A stretch of DNA of 5,802 nucleotides from Pseudomonadota bacterium (GCA_021808055.1 JAKBCH010000096.1:1-5802); one strand, 5' to 3'. Positions 1 to 4,821 are shown, numbered from the stretch's first letter. Notes: generated from the letters alone by a model not told the origin. A program made the numbers and translations.

Positions 1-228
1 TTCCATTGCCCGGCCGGGCGCAATGCTGCAGTCAAGCAAAGCCGGGCCGTTATGCTCGGCAATTGATAACAGCGCGCGCCACCATAGACATCCCCAGGAA
101 AGTGCTGCTCCGGGGGGCGACAGGAGCGTGACGGGCAGAGCTGGCCTTAGGGCCAGACGAGCTTCGACCAGCCCATGAATGATGACTGCTCTCGGCAATG
201 TCGTAAAAGTTACTGATGCGTCAGCCAA
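1..228 (-). CDS. Conserved-looking protein of unknown function, N-terminal part (runs off the left edge)
   Basis: Seventy-six codons are open on the minus strand with no stop, and the frame continues past the window edge. I place the start at the TTG at 228-226 because an AAGGAAG ribosome-binding site lies 9 nt upstream and no ATG or GTG exists in frame before it. The visible protein starts MADASVTFTTLPRAVIIHGL. It continues with a VTLLSPPGAA segment near residues 37-46 and ends in LLDCSIAPGRAME. This hydrophobic strand/Gly-Pro-Ala pattern resembles an alpha/beta protein core. It has no signal peptide, so it is probably cytoplasmic. I do not recognise the family with certainty and assign no function. 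It is transcribed divergently from the zapA cluster across a 51-bp spacer. The open frame, plausible start and protein-like composition support a real gene, but the low number of visible codons limits confidence. Confidence 0.62.
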   Translation of the reverse strand, partial: MADASVTFTTLPRAVIIHGLVEARLALRPALPVTLLSPPGAALSWGCLWWRALLSIAEHNGPALLDCSIAPGRAME

Positions 229-242
229 ATCGTGCTTCTTCC

Positions 243-279
243 TTGACCTCGTATACCGCGCTCGGGTTGAATAATCAGT
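243..279 (+). promoter_or_regulatory. Candidate sigma70-type promoter of the zauP-like/zapA unit
   Basis: TTGACC at 243-248 (5 of 6 matches to the -35 consensus) is followed after 18 bp by TTGAAT at 267-272 (4 of 6 matches to the -10 consensus). A start point 7-8 nt further would fall at 279-280, on or next to the ATG at 280. This agrees with the lack of a good Shine-Dalgarno sequence before that ATG, so the message may be leaderless. The call rests on consensus matching by eye. Confidence 0.38.
250..278 (-). promoter_or_regulatory. Candidate promoter of the leftward gene, overlapping the rightward promoter
   Basis: On the minus strand, CTGATT (278-273) and TATACG (255-250) are separated by 17 bp. 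They would give a leader of about 15-20 nt before the TTG start at 228. The -10 is fair and the -35 is weak. The elements interleave with the rightward promoter, so the two could not easily be occupied by RNA polymerase together. Confidence 0.28.
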
Positions 280-483
280 ATGGCCGAGTCGGAATCCGAG
301 GACGAAATCTTAGATCGCATCGAGGATGCGCTGCGCAAGATCGCCGGCGCAACTCAGGGCGGGAAACATAAACCAGGGCAAGACGGATCGCTTGACCAAG
401 ACGCACTGGCTGCGATTCTGGACAAGCTCATTTTGCGGCTGCGAGAGGGCTTGAACCCTCCCCAGATGCCACCAGCGGAGTAA
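280..483 (+). CDS. Small acidic coiled-coil protein upstream of ZapA (ZauP-like)
   Basis: This 67-residue protein lies 4 bp upstream of zapA, and its end carries the zapA ribosome-binding site, so the two are almost certainly co-transcribed. Residues 8-22 (ILDRIEDALRKIAGA) and 41-58 (LAAILDKLILRLREGL) form two amphipathic heptad-like helices. They are joined by a polar Gly/Lys/Gln linker and followed by a Pro-rich tail. There is no signal peptide or membrane segment. In Caulobacter, a coiled-coil protein encoded directly upstream of zapA (ZauP) works with ZapA to focus the FtsZ ring. Position and helical character suggest the same role here. That is inference, because such short coiled coils carry little family signature. 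No convincing Shine-Dalgarno precedes the ATG, and the candidate promoter would make the mRNA leaderless. Confidence 0.72.
   Translation: MAESESEDEILDRIEDALRKIAGATQGGKHKPGQDGSLDQDALAAILDKLILRLREGLNPPQMPPAE
477..480 (+). promoter_or_regulatory. Ribosome-binding site of zapA inside the upstream gene
   Basis: GGAG at 477-480, 7 nt before the zapA ATG at 488, lies in the last sense codons of the ZauP-like gene. Translation of the two genes is therefore probably coupled. Confidence 0.6.
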
Positions 484-487
484 GGCC

Positions 488-820
488 ATGGCTCAGGTTA
501 CGATTCGCATAAATGGCTATGCCTATGTTGTCGGTTGCGAAGATGGGCAGGAAGATCATTTAGCGAAGATGGCAGCCGAGATCGAGCAGCGCATCTCCAG
601 CATCAAAGCAATTGGCGGACAGTCCGGCGAGGCGCGTCTGTTGATGCTGGCAGCCTTGTTGCTGGCCGATGAGCTGTATGATCTGAACAATGGTGCCGCG
701 GGTGCGGCCGCCCAGACCCAGCAGCATGCGAGAGGCAAACCGGCCGGGGAGCACCGCGCGAGGCTGCGTCGGGTGGCGGCGCGGGCTGAAGAAATTGCCT
801 CCGATCTGCTGGACCTTTGA
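488..820 (+). CDS. zapA: Cell division protein ZapA
   Basis: ZapA is a cytoplasmic protein that binds FtsZ, cross-links protofilaments and stabilises the Z-ring at the division site. The 110-residue product has the family layout. The N-terminal globular domain starts VTIRINGYAYVVGCEDGQED (residues 4-23), with the typical strand, Gly-Tyr and GQE segment. The helix LAKMAAEIEQRI (25-36) follows, then the RLLMLAALLLADELYDL helix (50-66) that matches the family's MLAAL-LADEL signature. A charged C-terminal helix (about 85-110) is expected to form the dimer/tetramer coiled coil. Length is normal for the family. The ATG is supported by GGAG 7 nt upstream. The gene directly upstream is a ZauP-like coiled-coil partner, and a 6S-like RNA begins within a few bases of the stop codon, an arrangement widely seen in Proteobacteria. 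Confidence 0.95.
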   Translation: MAQVTIRINGYAYVVGCEDGQEDHLAKMAAEIEQRISSIKAIGGQSGEARLLMLAALLLADELYDLNNGAAGAAAQTQQHARGKPAGEHRARLRRVAARAEEIASDLLDL

Positions 821-823
821 CGC

Positions 824-1021
824 TTGGTCCATCCGTGCCTGTAAGAGATTGCAAGGGGGATTTATCCAGCCTAGACTGCCGCTAGGAGCTGCCCGGTGCG
901 TCAGGCATGTCATCCCCTGGGCCGTTAAGCATTTCCCTTGGGAGCTGGCTCTGTCCAGGCTATGGTTTGGATAACTGGTGCCCACCTGCACTAGCAGGCC
1001 TTGGGAGGATGCGAACGCCAA
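824..1021 (+). ncRNA. ssrS: 6S RNA (ssrS), ends approximate
   Basis: 6S RNA mimics an open promoter and sequesters the housekeeping RNA polymerase holoenzyme, mainly in stationary phase. The stretch after zapA has no credible ORF and folds by eye into one long interrupted rod. Pairing from the base inward is: TTGG 824-827 with CCAA 1018-1021; CATCC 830-834 with GGATG 1007-1011; GCCTG 837-841 with CAGGC 995-999; TGCAAGGGGG 850-859 with CCCACCTGCA 981-990 (two mismatches); TTATCC 862-867 with GGATAA 969-974; and AGCCTAGAC 868-876 with GTCCAGGCT 953-961 (one mismatch). Above that, GAGC and GCTC close a GC-rich apical arm. The asymmetric internal loop at 842-849 / 991-994 and neighbouring loops could be the promoter-like bubble. 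Length (about 200 nt), rod shape and position after zapA fit 6S RNA. Exact ends and the precise fold of the bubble are not certain. Confidence 0.83.
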
Positions 1022-1144
1022 CGGCCAGGGCGGCTCCACCTTTTCGGCCGTCGGCTGAGCTGGTGTAAAAACAACGTGTTTGATGTCTATTGCCGAATGG
1101 TTTTGTTGACCGTTCTGCCACATCCTGGCATCGTTACGAGCTGG

Positions 1145-1149
1145 GGAGG
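1145..1149 (+). promoter_or_regulatory. Strong ribosome-binding site of ihfB
   Basis: GGAGG at 1145-1149, within a GGGGAGGG run, sits 5 nt before the ATG at 1155. It fixes that start and suggests efficient translation, as expected for an abundant nucleoid protein. Confidence 0.75.
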
Positions 1150-1154
1150 GCAGC

Positions 1155-1481
1155 ATGACACGCTCGGAATTGATCGCTGGATTGACGGAAGACAACCCGC
1201 ATCTGACCGTCACGGATGTGGAGAAAATTATCTCGGCGCTTTTTGATGAGATGACATCGGCTCTCGCACGCGGTGAGCGGGTGGAATTGCGTGGCTTTGG
1301 CGCTTTCACAGTGAAGCGTCGGCAGGCCCGCTCTGGGCGTAACCCCCGCACTGGAGAAACCGTTGATGTCGCACAGAAATCCGTTCCCTTTTTCAAGGCT
1401 GGCAAGGAGCTGCGTGAACGGATTAACAAACCAGTCTCGCCCCCGGCTGTAACGAAAAAGAACGGCGGAGTAAAAAGCTGA
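1155..1481 (+). CDS. ihfB: Integration host factor subunit beta
   Basis: IHF beta pairs with IHF alpha to bind specific DNA sites in the minor groove and bend DNA sharply, assisting transcription, recombination and replication. The 108-residue product starts [10 protein letters not shown] and has the two dimerisation helices (about 3-14 and 18-38). The RGFGAF signature follows at residues 46-51, then the beta-arm with GRNPRTGE (61-68). Pro64 is the conserved residue that intercalates between base pairs. The [16 protein letters not shown]-terminal helix (77-91) matches the family. The subunit is normally about 94 residues. Here an additional basic and Pro-rich tail of about 15 residues ([17 protein letters not shown]) follows the core. 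It comes first in a tight unit with lapA, pyrF and trpF. In many Proteobacteria ihfB follows rpsA, but here the 6S-like RNA precedes it. The identification is secure. Confidence 0.96.
   Translation: MTRSELIAGLTEDNPHLTVTDVEKIISALFDEMTSALARGERVELRGFGAFTVKRRQARSGRNPRTGETVDVAQKSVPFFKAGKELRERINKPVSPPAVTKKNGGVKS
1467..1470 (+). promoter_or_regulatory. Ribosome-binding site that decides the lapA CTG start
   Basis: GGAG at 1467-1470 lies 7 nt before CTG 1478-1480. No ATG, GTG or TTG lies in the lapA frame near this site. The next possible start, GTG at 1526, would cut the first membrane helix in two and has no comparable ribosome-binding site. Confidence 0.6.
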
Positions 1482-1762
1482 AAGTTTTTAGATATATTAT
1501 CGGCTTCCTGGTTATTCTGGCGCTGGTGATTTTCGTATTGTCCAACCGTGTGCCGGTGCAGATTGGGTTCTGGCCGTTTGGAACGGCGTCCGCCTGGTTG
1601 GGGCCGGTTGTGGTCGGGGCGTTGGCGATAGGGGTTTTCGTGGGGTTGATTACGGCGATGCCACGGCAACTCCATTGGCGCCGGCGGGCGCGTTCCGCGG
1701 AAAAACGCGTGGCGGAGCTGACGCCGCCCGCCGTTGTAAACCCGCCCACCATCATTAGGTGA
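1478..1762 (+). CDS. lapA: LapA-family inner membrane protein (lipopolysaccharide assembly protein A domain)
   Basis: LapA-domain proteins are small inner-membrane proteins. In E. coli LapA acts with LapB/YciM in controlling lipopolysaccharide synthesis. The full product is 94 residues if started at the CTG at 1478, read as Met: [10 protein letters not shown], then a hydrophobic helix to about residue 21. The family-typical [13 protein letters not shown] segment (22-34) follows, then a second helix (about 43-61) and a short basic coiled coil (66-82). This is the standard two-helix architecture and normal length. Starting at the downstream GTG (1526) would give only 78 residues with a damaged first helix. 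The CTG overlaps the ihfB stop as CTGA, which with the upstream GGAG suggests translational coupling. Family identity is secure, the CTG start is likely but unproven, and the exact role in this organism is inferred. Confidence 0.88.
   Translation: MKVFRYIIGFLVILALVIFVLSNRVPVQIGFWPFGTASAWLGPVVVGALAIGVFVGLITAMPRQLHWRRRARSAEKRVAELTPPAVVNPPTIIR
1757..1762 (+). promoter_or_regulatory. Ribosome-binding site of pyrF overlapping the lapA stop
   Basis: AGGTGA at 1757-1762 matches the anti-Shine-Dalgarno well and contains the lapA stop codon. It lies 7 nt before the pyrF ATG at 1770, which supports coupled translation. Confidence 0.6.
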
Positions 1763-1769
1763 GTTATCC

Positions 1770-2459
1770 ATGACGGGTCGTTTGATTGCGGCGATTGATA
1801 CGCCGGAGCTTCCGCGCGCCCAGGCGTTGGTGCGCGCGGTTACGCCCCATTGCGGGCTGATAAAGCTCGGGCTGGAGTTTTTTTTGCGCCATGGCCCGGA
1901 GGGGTTGCGGGCGGTCGCACAGGGTGCCGACGTGTTTCTCGATCTCAAACTATTCGACATTCCCAACACGGTTGCGGGCGCGGTGCGCGCCCTGCTGCCG
2001 TTGGAACCCAAGCTACTCACAATTCATGCGGGTGGTGGCGCGAAGATGATCGCGGCTGCAGCCGAAGCGGCCGCACAGTCAAAAGCGAAGCGGCCAAAAA
2101 TCCTTGCGGTCACGGTGCTGACCAGTTTTGACGCGGCTGGTTTAGAAGAAACCGGCATTGCCGGGGGGACGGCTAAACAGGTGCTCCGCCTGGCGCATTT
2201 GGCCTTGACGGCTGGGGCGGATGGTTTGGTTTGTTCACCACATGAGACGGCCTTGTTGCGCGATGCGTTTGGTCAAAAACCGATGCTGGTTGTTCCTGGC
2301 ATTCGTCCGGCAGGCGCGGCGCTGGGGGATCAGGCGCGGGTGATGACACCAGAACAAGCGGTTGCCGCTGGAGCGGATTATATTGTTGTCGGGCGGCCGA
2401 TAACAGGTGCAGCGGACCCAGGGGAGGCTGCTGCGGCAATTGCGGCGGCGATCAGATGA
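1770..2459 (+). CDS. pyrF: Orotidine 5'-phosphate decarboxylase
   Basis: PyrF converts orotidine 5'-monophosphate to UMP with loss of CO2, the last step of de novo pyrimidine synthesis, in the cytoplasm. The 229-residue protein has the normal length and TIM-barrel motifs in order. These are Asp10 in LIAAIDTP, Lys32 in LIKLGLEF, and the catalytic DLKLFDIPNT block with Asp58, Lys60 and Asp63. After these come TIHAGGG (84-90), the VTVLTSF loop (114-120), PGIRP (176-180) with the phosphate-contacting region, Gln188, and VVGRPIT (206-212) with the phosphate-binding Gly-Arg. All expected active-site residues are present. The ATG follows an AGGTGA ribosome-binding site, 7 bp after lapA. The stop overlaps the trpF start as ATGA. 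I see no dedicated regulatory site, so transcription is probably from upstream of ihfB. Confidence 0.97.
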   Translation: MTGRLIAAIDTPELPRAQALVRAVTPHCGLIKLGLEFFLRHGPEGLRAVAQGADVFLDLKLFDIPNTVAGAVRALLPLEPKLLTIHAGGGAKMIAAAAEAAAQSKAKRPKILAVTVLTSFDAAGLEETGIAGGTAKQVLRLAHLALTAGADGLVCSPHETALLRDAFGQKPMLVVPGIRPAGAALGDQARVMTPEQAVAAGADYIVVGRPITGAADPGEAAAAIAAAIR

Positions 2460-3079
2460 GCCTGGTGAAGATATGTGGCGTCAATAGTGATGCGGCCTTC
2501 GATGCGGTGGTGGAAGCGGGAGCGGATTTCGTTGGTTTTGTGTTCTTCCCGTCGTCGCCACGTTACGTGACGGGAGTGGAGGCGAAACTGCTTTCAGAGC
2601 GTTATCTGGGAGGCCCCAAGCGCGTCGGGTTGTTCGTTGACCCGGATGCCGATGAGATCGACGATATCTTGCAGGATGTCTCGCTGGATATTCTTCAGAT
2701 ACATGCCGCGCCGGATCGTATCCCCGCTTTGCGCGACAGATTCGGCCGGCCGGTATGGCGGCAGTTTGGCGCTCAGACGGAGGCAGATTTTCCGGCGCGA
2801 GACGAGGTTTCTGACGGCTTTGTTGTCGAGGCCAAACCGCCGGAGGGTGCTACAAGGCCCGGTGGCAATGCTGTCCGGGCGGATTGGGAGCTGCTTTCGC
2901 GCTTGAAGCCGGCAAAGCCCTGGCTGCTCGCCGGGGGGCTGAACGTGGCCAATGTGAGGGAAGGTCTGCGCCAGACGGGCGCGCAAGGCGCAGATGTCTC
3001 ATCCGGTGTGGAGACCGCGCCGGGGCAAAAAGACCCGGCTCTGATCAGAGCTTTTGTGGCTGCGGTAAAATCCGGCTGA
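2456..3079 (+). CDS. trpF: Phosphoribosylanthranilate isomerase with altered catalytic-acid position
   Basis: TrpF isomerises N-(5'-phosphoribosyl)anthranilate to the carboxyphenylamino-deoxyribulose phosphate in tryptophan synthesis. The 207-residue single-domain TIM barrel has normal length. It shows VKICG with the general-base Cys7, FVFFPSSPRYV (28-38) with Arg36, VGLFVDPDAD (57-66), LQIH (80-83), LLAGGLNVANV (157-167) and the phosphate-binding DVSSGVE plus PGQKD (180-193). Two conserved spots differ. The segment usually read as FDAKPP has Glu125 (VVEAKPP) where the family's general-acid Asp is expected. The GGNG motif is GGNA (136-139), and the usual LHG is IHA. An acid is retained, so activity is plausible. 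The ATG overlaps the pyrF stop. trpB and trpA, which often follow trpF, are absent here, and the next gene is convergent. Confidence 0.95.
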   Translation: MSLVKICGVNSDAAFDAVVEAGADFVGFVFFPSSPRYVTGVEAKLLSERYLGGPKRVGLFVDPDADEIDDILQDVSLDILQIHAAPDRIPALRDRFGRPVWRQFGAQTEADFPARDEVSDGFVVEAKPPEGATRPGGNAVRADWELLSRLKPAKPWLLAGGLNVANVREGLRQTGAQGADVSSGVETAPGQKDPALIRAFVAAVKSG

Positions 3080-3094
3080 GAGCATTAAGCTGCG

Positions 3095-3844
3095 TCAATT
3101 TACGTATCTTGTGACGTATGTTGCCAAGGCTTTTGCGATTCTGGTCATGCCTTCACGGTCAGGATGCAAGGCTGGCTCCGGTGGAGTCATCCTTGGATCA
3201 ACGTAGAGACCGGGGTCAACCTTGCCGTTGTTTTCAAACAAGGCGCACAGGTTGATATAGGTAACGTCCTGGCTATGTGCATATGCTTTGGCCAGGGCAG
3301 CATTGGTGGTTTTAGTTTGCTCATCCACCCAGGCGCTGCGGATCGAGGGTAATACGCCAAGGAGCAGAATATGCGCCATCGGCAGACGATTATGCGTATT
3401 GGCTGTTAGAGACTCGATTGCTGGCACGGTCATGGCCGTATTCCAGTGCACCCGGCCAAAATTATTGGCACCGATTAAAATAATCACCAGTTTTGGATGC
3501 AAACCCGCCACTTGCCCGTGGTCCAGCCGCCAGATCAGGCTGGCTGTGGTATCGCCGACAAAGCCAAAATCCAGCGCATCATATGGCGCGTAGTATTTGT
3601 TCCAAACGGGCTGGATGTCATCGTAACCATGGCCGCCCTGGCGCTGCCAGTAATAGGTAATGGAATCGCCTAGCCAGACGATTTGCGCATTCGGCGTGGC
3701 GGCTTTTTTGGCCAGTGTTGCGTGCCAATGCGCGTCCCACCAATGCAGGTCCGTACGGCCGATCGGCGCCTCGGCGATGTTGATCTTGGCCAGGGCGGCG
3801 GCGGGGCTGAGCAGCAAGGCCGCCAGCAACAATAGGCGCTTCAA
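3095..3844 (-). CDS. Secreted SGNH/GDSL-type hydrolase (lipase/acylhydrolase family)
   Basis: This 249-residue protein is predicted to be exported. MKRLLLLAALLLSPAAALA is a classic signal peptide with cleavage near Ala19. SGNH motifs follow: block I WLGDSIT with nucleophile Ser61, block II GFVGDTTASLIWRL with Gly97, block III IGANN with Asn127, and block V around LHPDREGM with His227. The HWWDAHWHATL start and WRL-G segments resemble the PAF-acetylhydrolase-like branch. Block V normally reads DxLH, but here it reads EPALH, so the usual Asp at His-3 is Pro and a Glu sits at -4. The start is TTG at 3844, overlapping the uppP stop as TTGA. A longer start (TTG at 3919) would lie 79 nt inside uppP and spoil the signal peptide. 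Likely an esterase or deacetylase acting on an envelope or extracellular substrate, which cannot be named from the sequence. Confidence 0.88.
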   Translation of the reverse strand: MKRLLLLAALLLSPAAALAKINIAEAPIGRTDLHWWDAHWHATLAKKAATPNAQIVWLGDSITYYWQRQGGHGYDDIQPVWNKYYAPYDALDFGFVGDTTASLIWRLDHGQVAGLHPKLVIILIGANNFGRVHWNTAMTVPAIESLTANTHNRLPMAHILLLGVLPSIRSAWVDEQTKTTNAALAKAYAHSQDVTYINLCALFENNGKVDPGLYVDPRMTPPEPALHPDREGMTRIAKALATYVTRYVN

Positions 3845-4674
3845 AGGCCGACGGCCAGCAATAGAAAGGAGCCAGCACCAGCGATGGCGCAATAAACGAC
3901 GAAGGGCTTTAAAGCCCAATCATCGTGGTCCTTGAAGTAACGCATCAGATAAGCGGTACTGGCATATGCGACAATGCCAGATGTGATGGCAGCCAGCAGG
4001 GACACGCCAAGCAGGGCGTGCAGTTGATGTCGGTGCATGAGTTTTGGAACTTCTGCCACGCCTGCGGCCAGAATTACCGGCGTTCCCATCAGAAAGGAGA
4101 ATTTTGCCGCCCCGGCATGAGAAACACCGCGCTTGAGTCCGCCCACGATCGCCGCACCCGAGCGCGAAATGCCCGGCAGGAATGCCAAGCATTGGTATAG
4201 GCCGATGATTAGCGCATCAAGATAGGAGATGTTGCCGTGGCGTAAATGGCGGTTGCGCAGCCTTTCGCCCAAGAGCAGCAGGCCAGCATTTGCTATGAGA
4301 AATATGCTGGCGATGAGCGGACTAGCGAAGAGATGCGAGATTGGCTTTTTAAATAACCCGCCAATGATCACGGCTGGAAGCGTGGCGACCACGAGTTTGA
4401 GAAATAGGGCGCGGGCGGATGTGTTTTCAGTGGCATAGCCAAGTCCGAGCACGCCCCGCGCCATGATCAGCCATTCCACATAGAAATATGCGATCAACCC
4501 AACCGCCGTGCCGAGATGCAACATGACCAGAAAGGGCAGAAAGCCAGGAGAGCTCTGGTCTATACCCCAATGGAGCAATGCAGGGACAATGACCGCGTGG
4601 CCAAGTGAGCTGACGGGAAACAGCTCTGTTGCCCCCTGAAGGGCGGCGAACAGAACGGCATGCACTAAATCCAT
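3841..4674 (-). CDS. uppP: Undecaprenyl-diphosphatase (UppP/BacA family)
   Basis: UppP removes a phosphate from undecaprenyl diphosphate in the inner membrane. This regenerates the lipid carrier for peptidoglycan and other surface polymers, and overexpression in other bacteria gives bacitracin resistance. The 277-residue protein has normal length and many membrane helices. Catalytic motif 1 is LQGATELFPVSSLGH (12-26), with the (E/Q)xxxE pair Gln13/Glu17, then Ser23 and His26. Motif 2 is PGISRSGAAIVGGL (167-180) with Arg171. The start is ATG at 4674, with AAGGAGA ending 5 nt before it. An in-frame extension to 4773 exists but its sequence is not membrane-protein-like and lacks such a site. The 3' end overlaps the TTG start of the SGNH hydrolase, so the two are likely one transcriptional unit. 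It is divergent from the MFS gene. Confidence 0.96.
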   Translation of the reverse strand: MDLVHAVLFAALQGATELFPVSSLGHAVIVPALLHWGIDQSSPGFLPFLVMLHLGTAVGLIAYFYVEWLIMARGVLGLGYATENTSARALFLKLVVATLPAVIIGGLFKKPISHLFASPLIASIFLIANAGLLLLGERLRNRHLRHGNISYLDALIIGLYQCLAFLPGISRSGAAIVGGLKRGVSHAGAAKFSFLMGTPVILAAGVAEVPKLMHRHQLHALLGVSLLAAITSGIVAYASTAYLMRYFKDHDDWALKPFVVYCAIAGAGSFLLLAVGL

Positions 4675-4821
4675 AAATTCTCCTTTGGGCGAGAGTCTGA
4701 TTCTTTTGAAGTTCAATCGCGACCAAGTCCATCGTGAAACGACCGCACTCCATGGCGAGGAACCACGCCCCACTCCACCTGCTGCATTGCAGAAATTTTG
4801 TTCGCTGTTAAGTCGAAGGTC
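4675..4821. promoter_or_regulatory. Divergent intergenic region between uppP and the MFS gene
   Basis: This 147-bp spacer must hold the promoters for both directions, but I see no strong -35/-10 pair. It contains two GANTC sites (GAGTC 4693-4697 and GATTC 4699-4703) close to uppP, and a perfect short inverted repeat, CTGCA-T-TGCAG (4782-4792), 30 bp before the MFS start. The inverted repeat could be an operator half-site pair, but it is short enough to arise by chance. Confidence 0.4.
4680..4686 (-). promoter_or_regulatory. Ribosome-binding site fixing the uppP start
   Basis: AAGGAGA on the minus strand ends 5 nt before ATG 4674. It rules against the longer upstream start in the same frame. 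Confidence 0.75.

Noticed and set aside
1004..1044. Possible terminator after the 6S RNA (GGAG/CTCC and CGCC/GGCG stems, then CCACCTTTT)
   Set aside because: The stems are short, broken by loops, compete with the closing stem of the 6S RNA, and the T-run is only four bases.
1106..1136. TTGACC at 1106-1111 as a -35 for ihfB
   Set aside because: The -35 is good, but no sequence at 16-18 bp resembles a -10 element, so I did not list it as a promoter.
560..2020. Long 486-codon open frame on the minus strand across zapA, 6S, ihfB, lapA and pyrF
   Set aside because: It lies antisense to several well-supported genes and an RNA, and its protein is Arg/Ser/Pro-rich with no domain signature. It is a shadow of GC-rich codon use.
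3019..3039. GCCGGG/CCCGGC stem around an A-rich loop
   Set aside because: It encodes the conserved PGQKD phosphate-binding region of TrpF, so protein constraint explains it.
3038..3055. GCTCTGATCAGAGC followed by TTTT, a terminator-like palindrome
   Set aside because: It lies inside trpF, 24 nt before the stop, with only a 5-bp stem and a short T-run. Terminating there would truncate trpF mRNA. It may act weakly, but I cannot support it as a terminator.
3845..3919. Longer TTG start for the SGNH hydrolase
   Set aside because: It would overlap uppP by 79 nt and put 25 basic residues in front of a complete signal peptide.
4675..4773. N-terminal extension of uppP
   Set aside because: The ATG at 4674 has a near-perfect ribosome-binding site and begins the conserved family N-terminus. 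The extension is Trp/Arg/Ser-rich and unlike the family.
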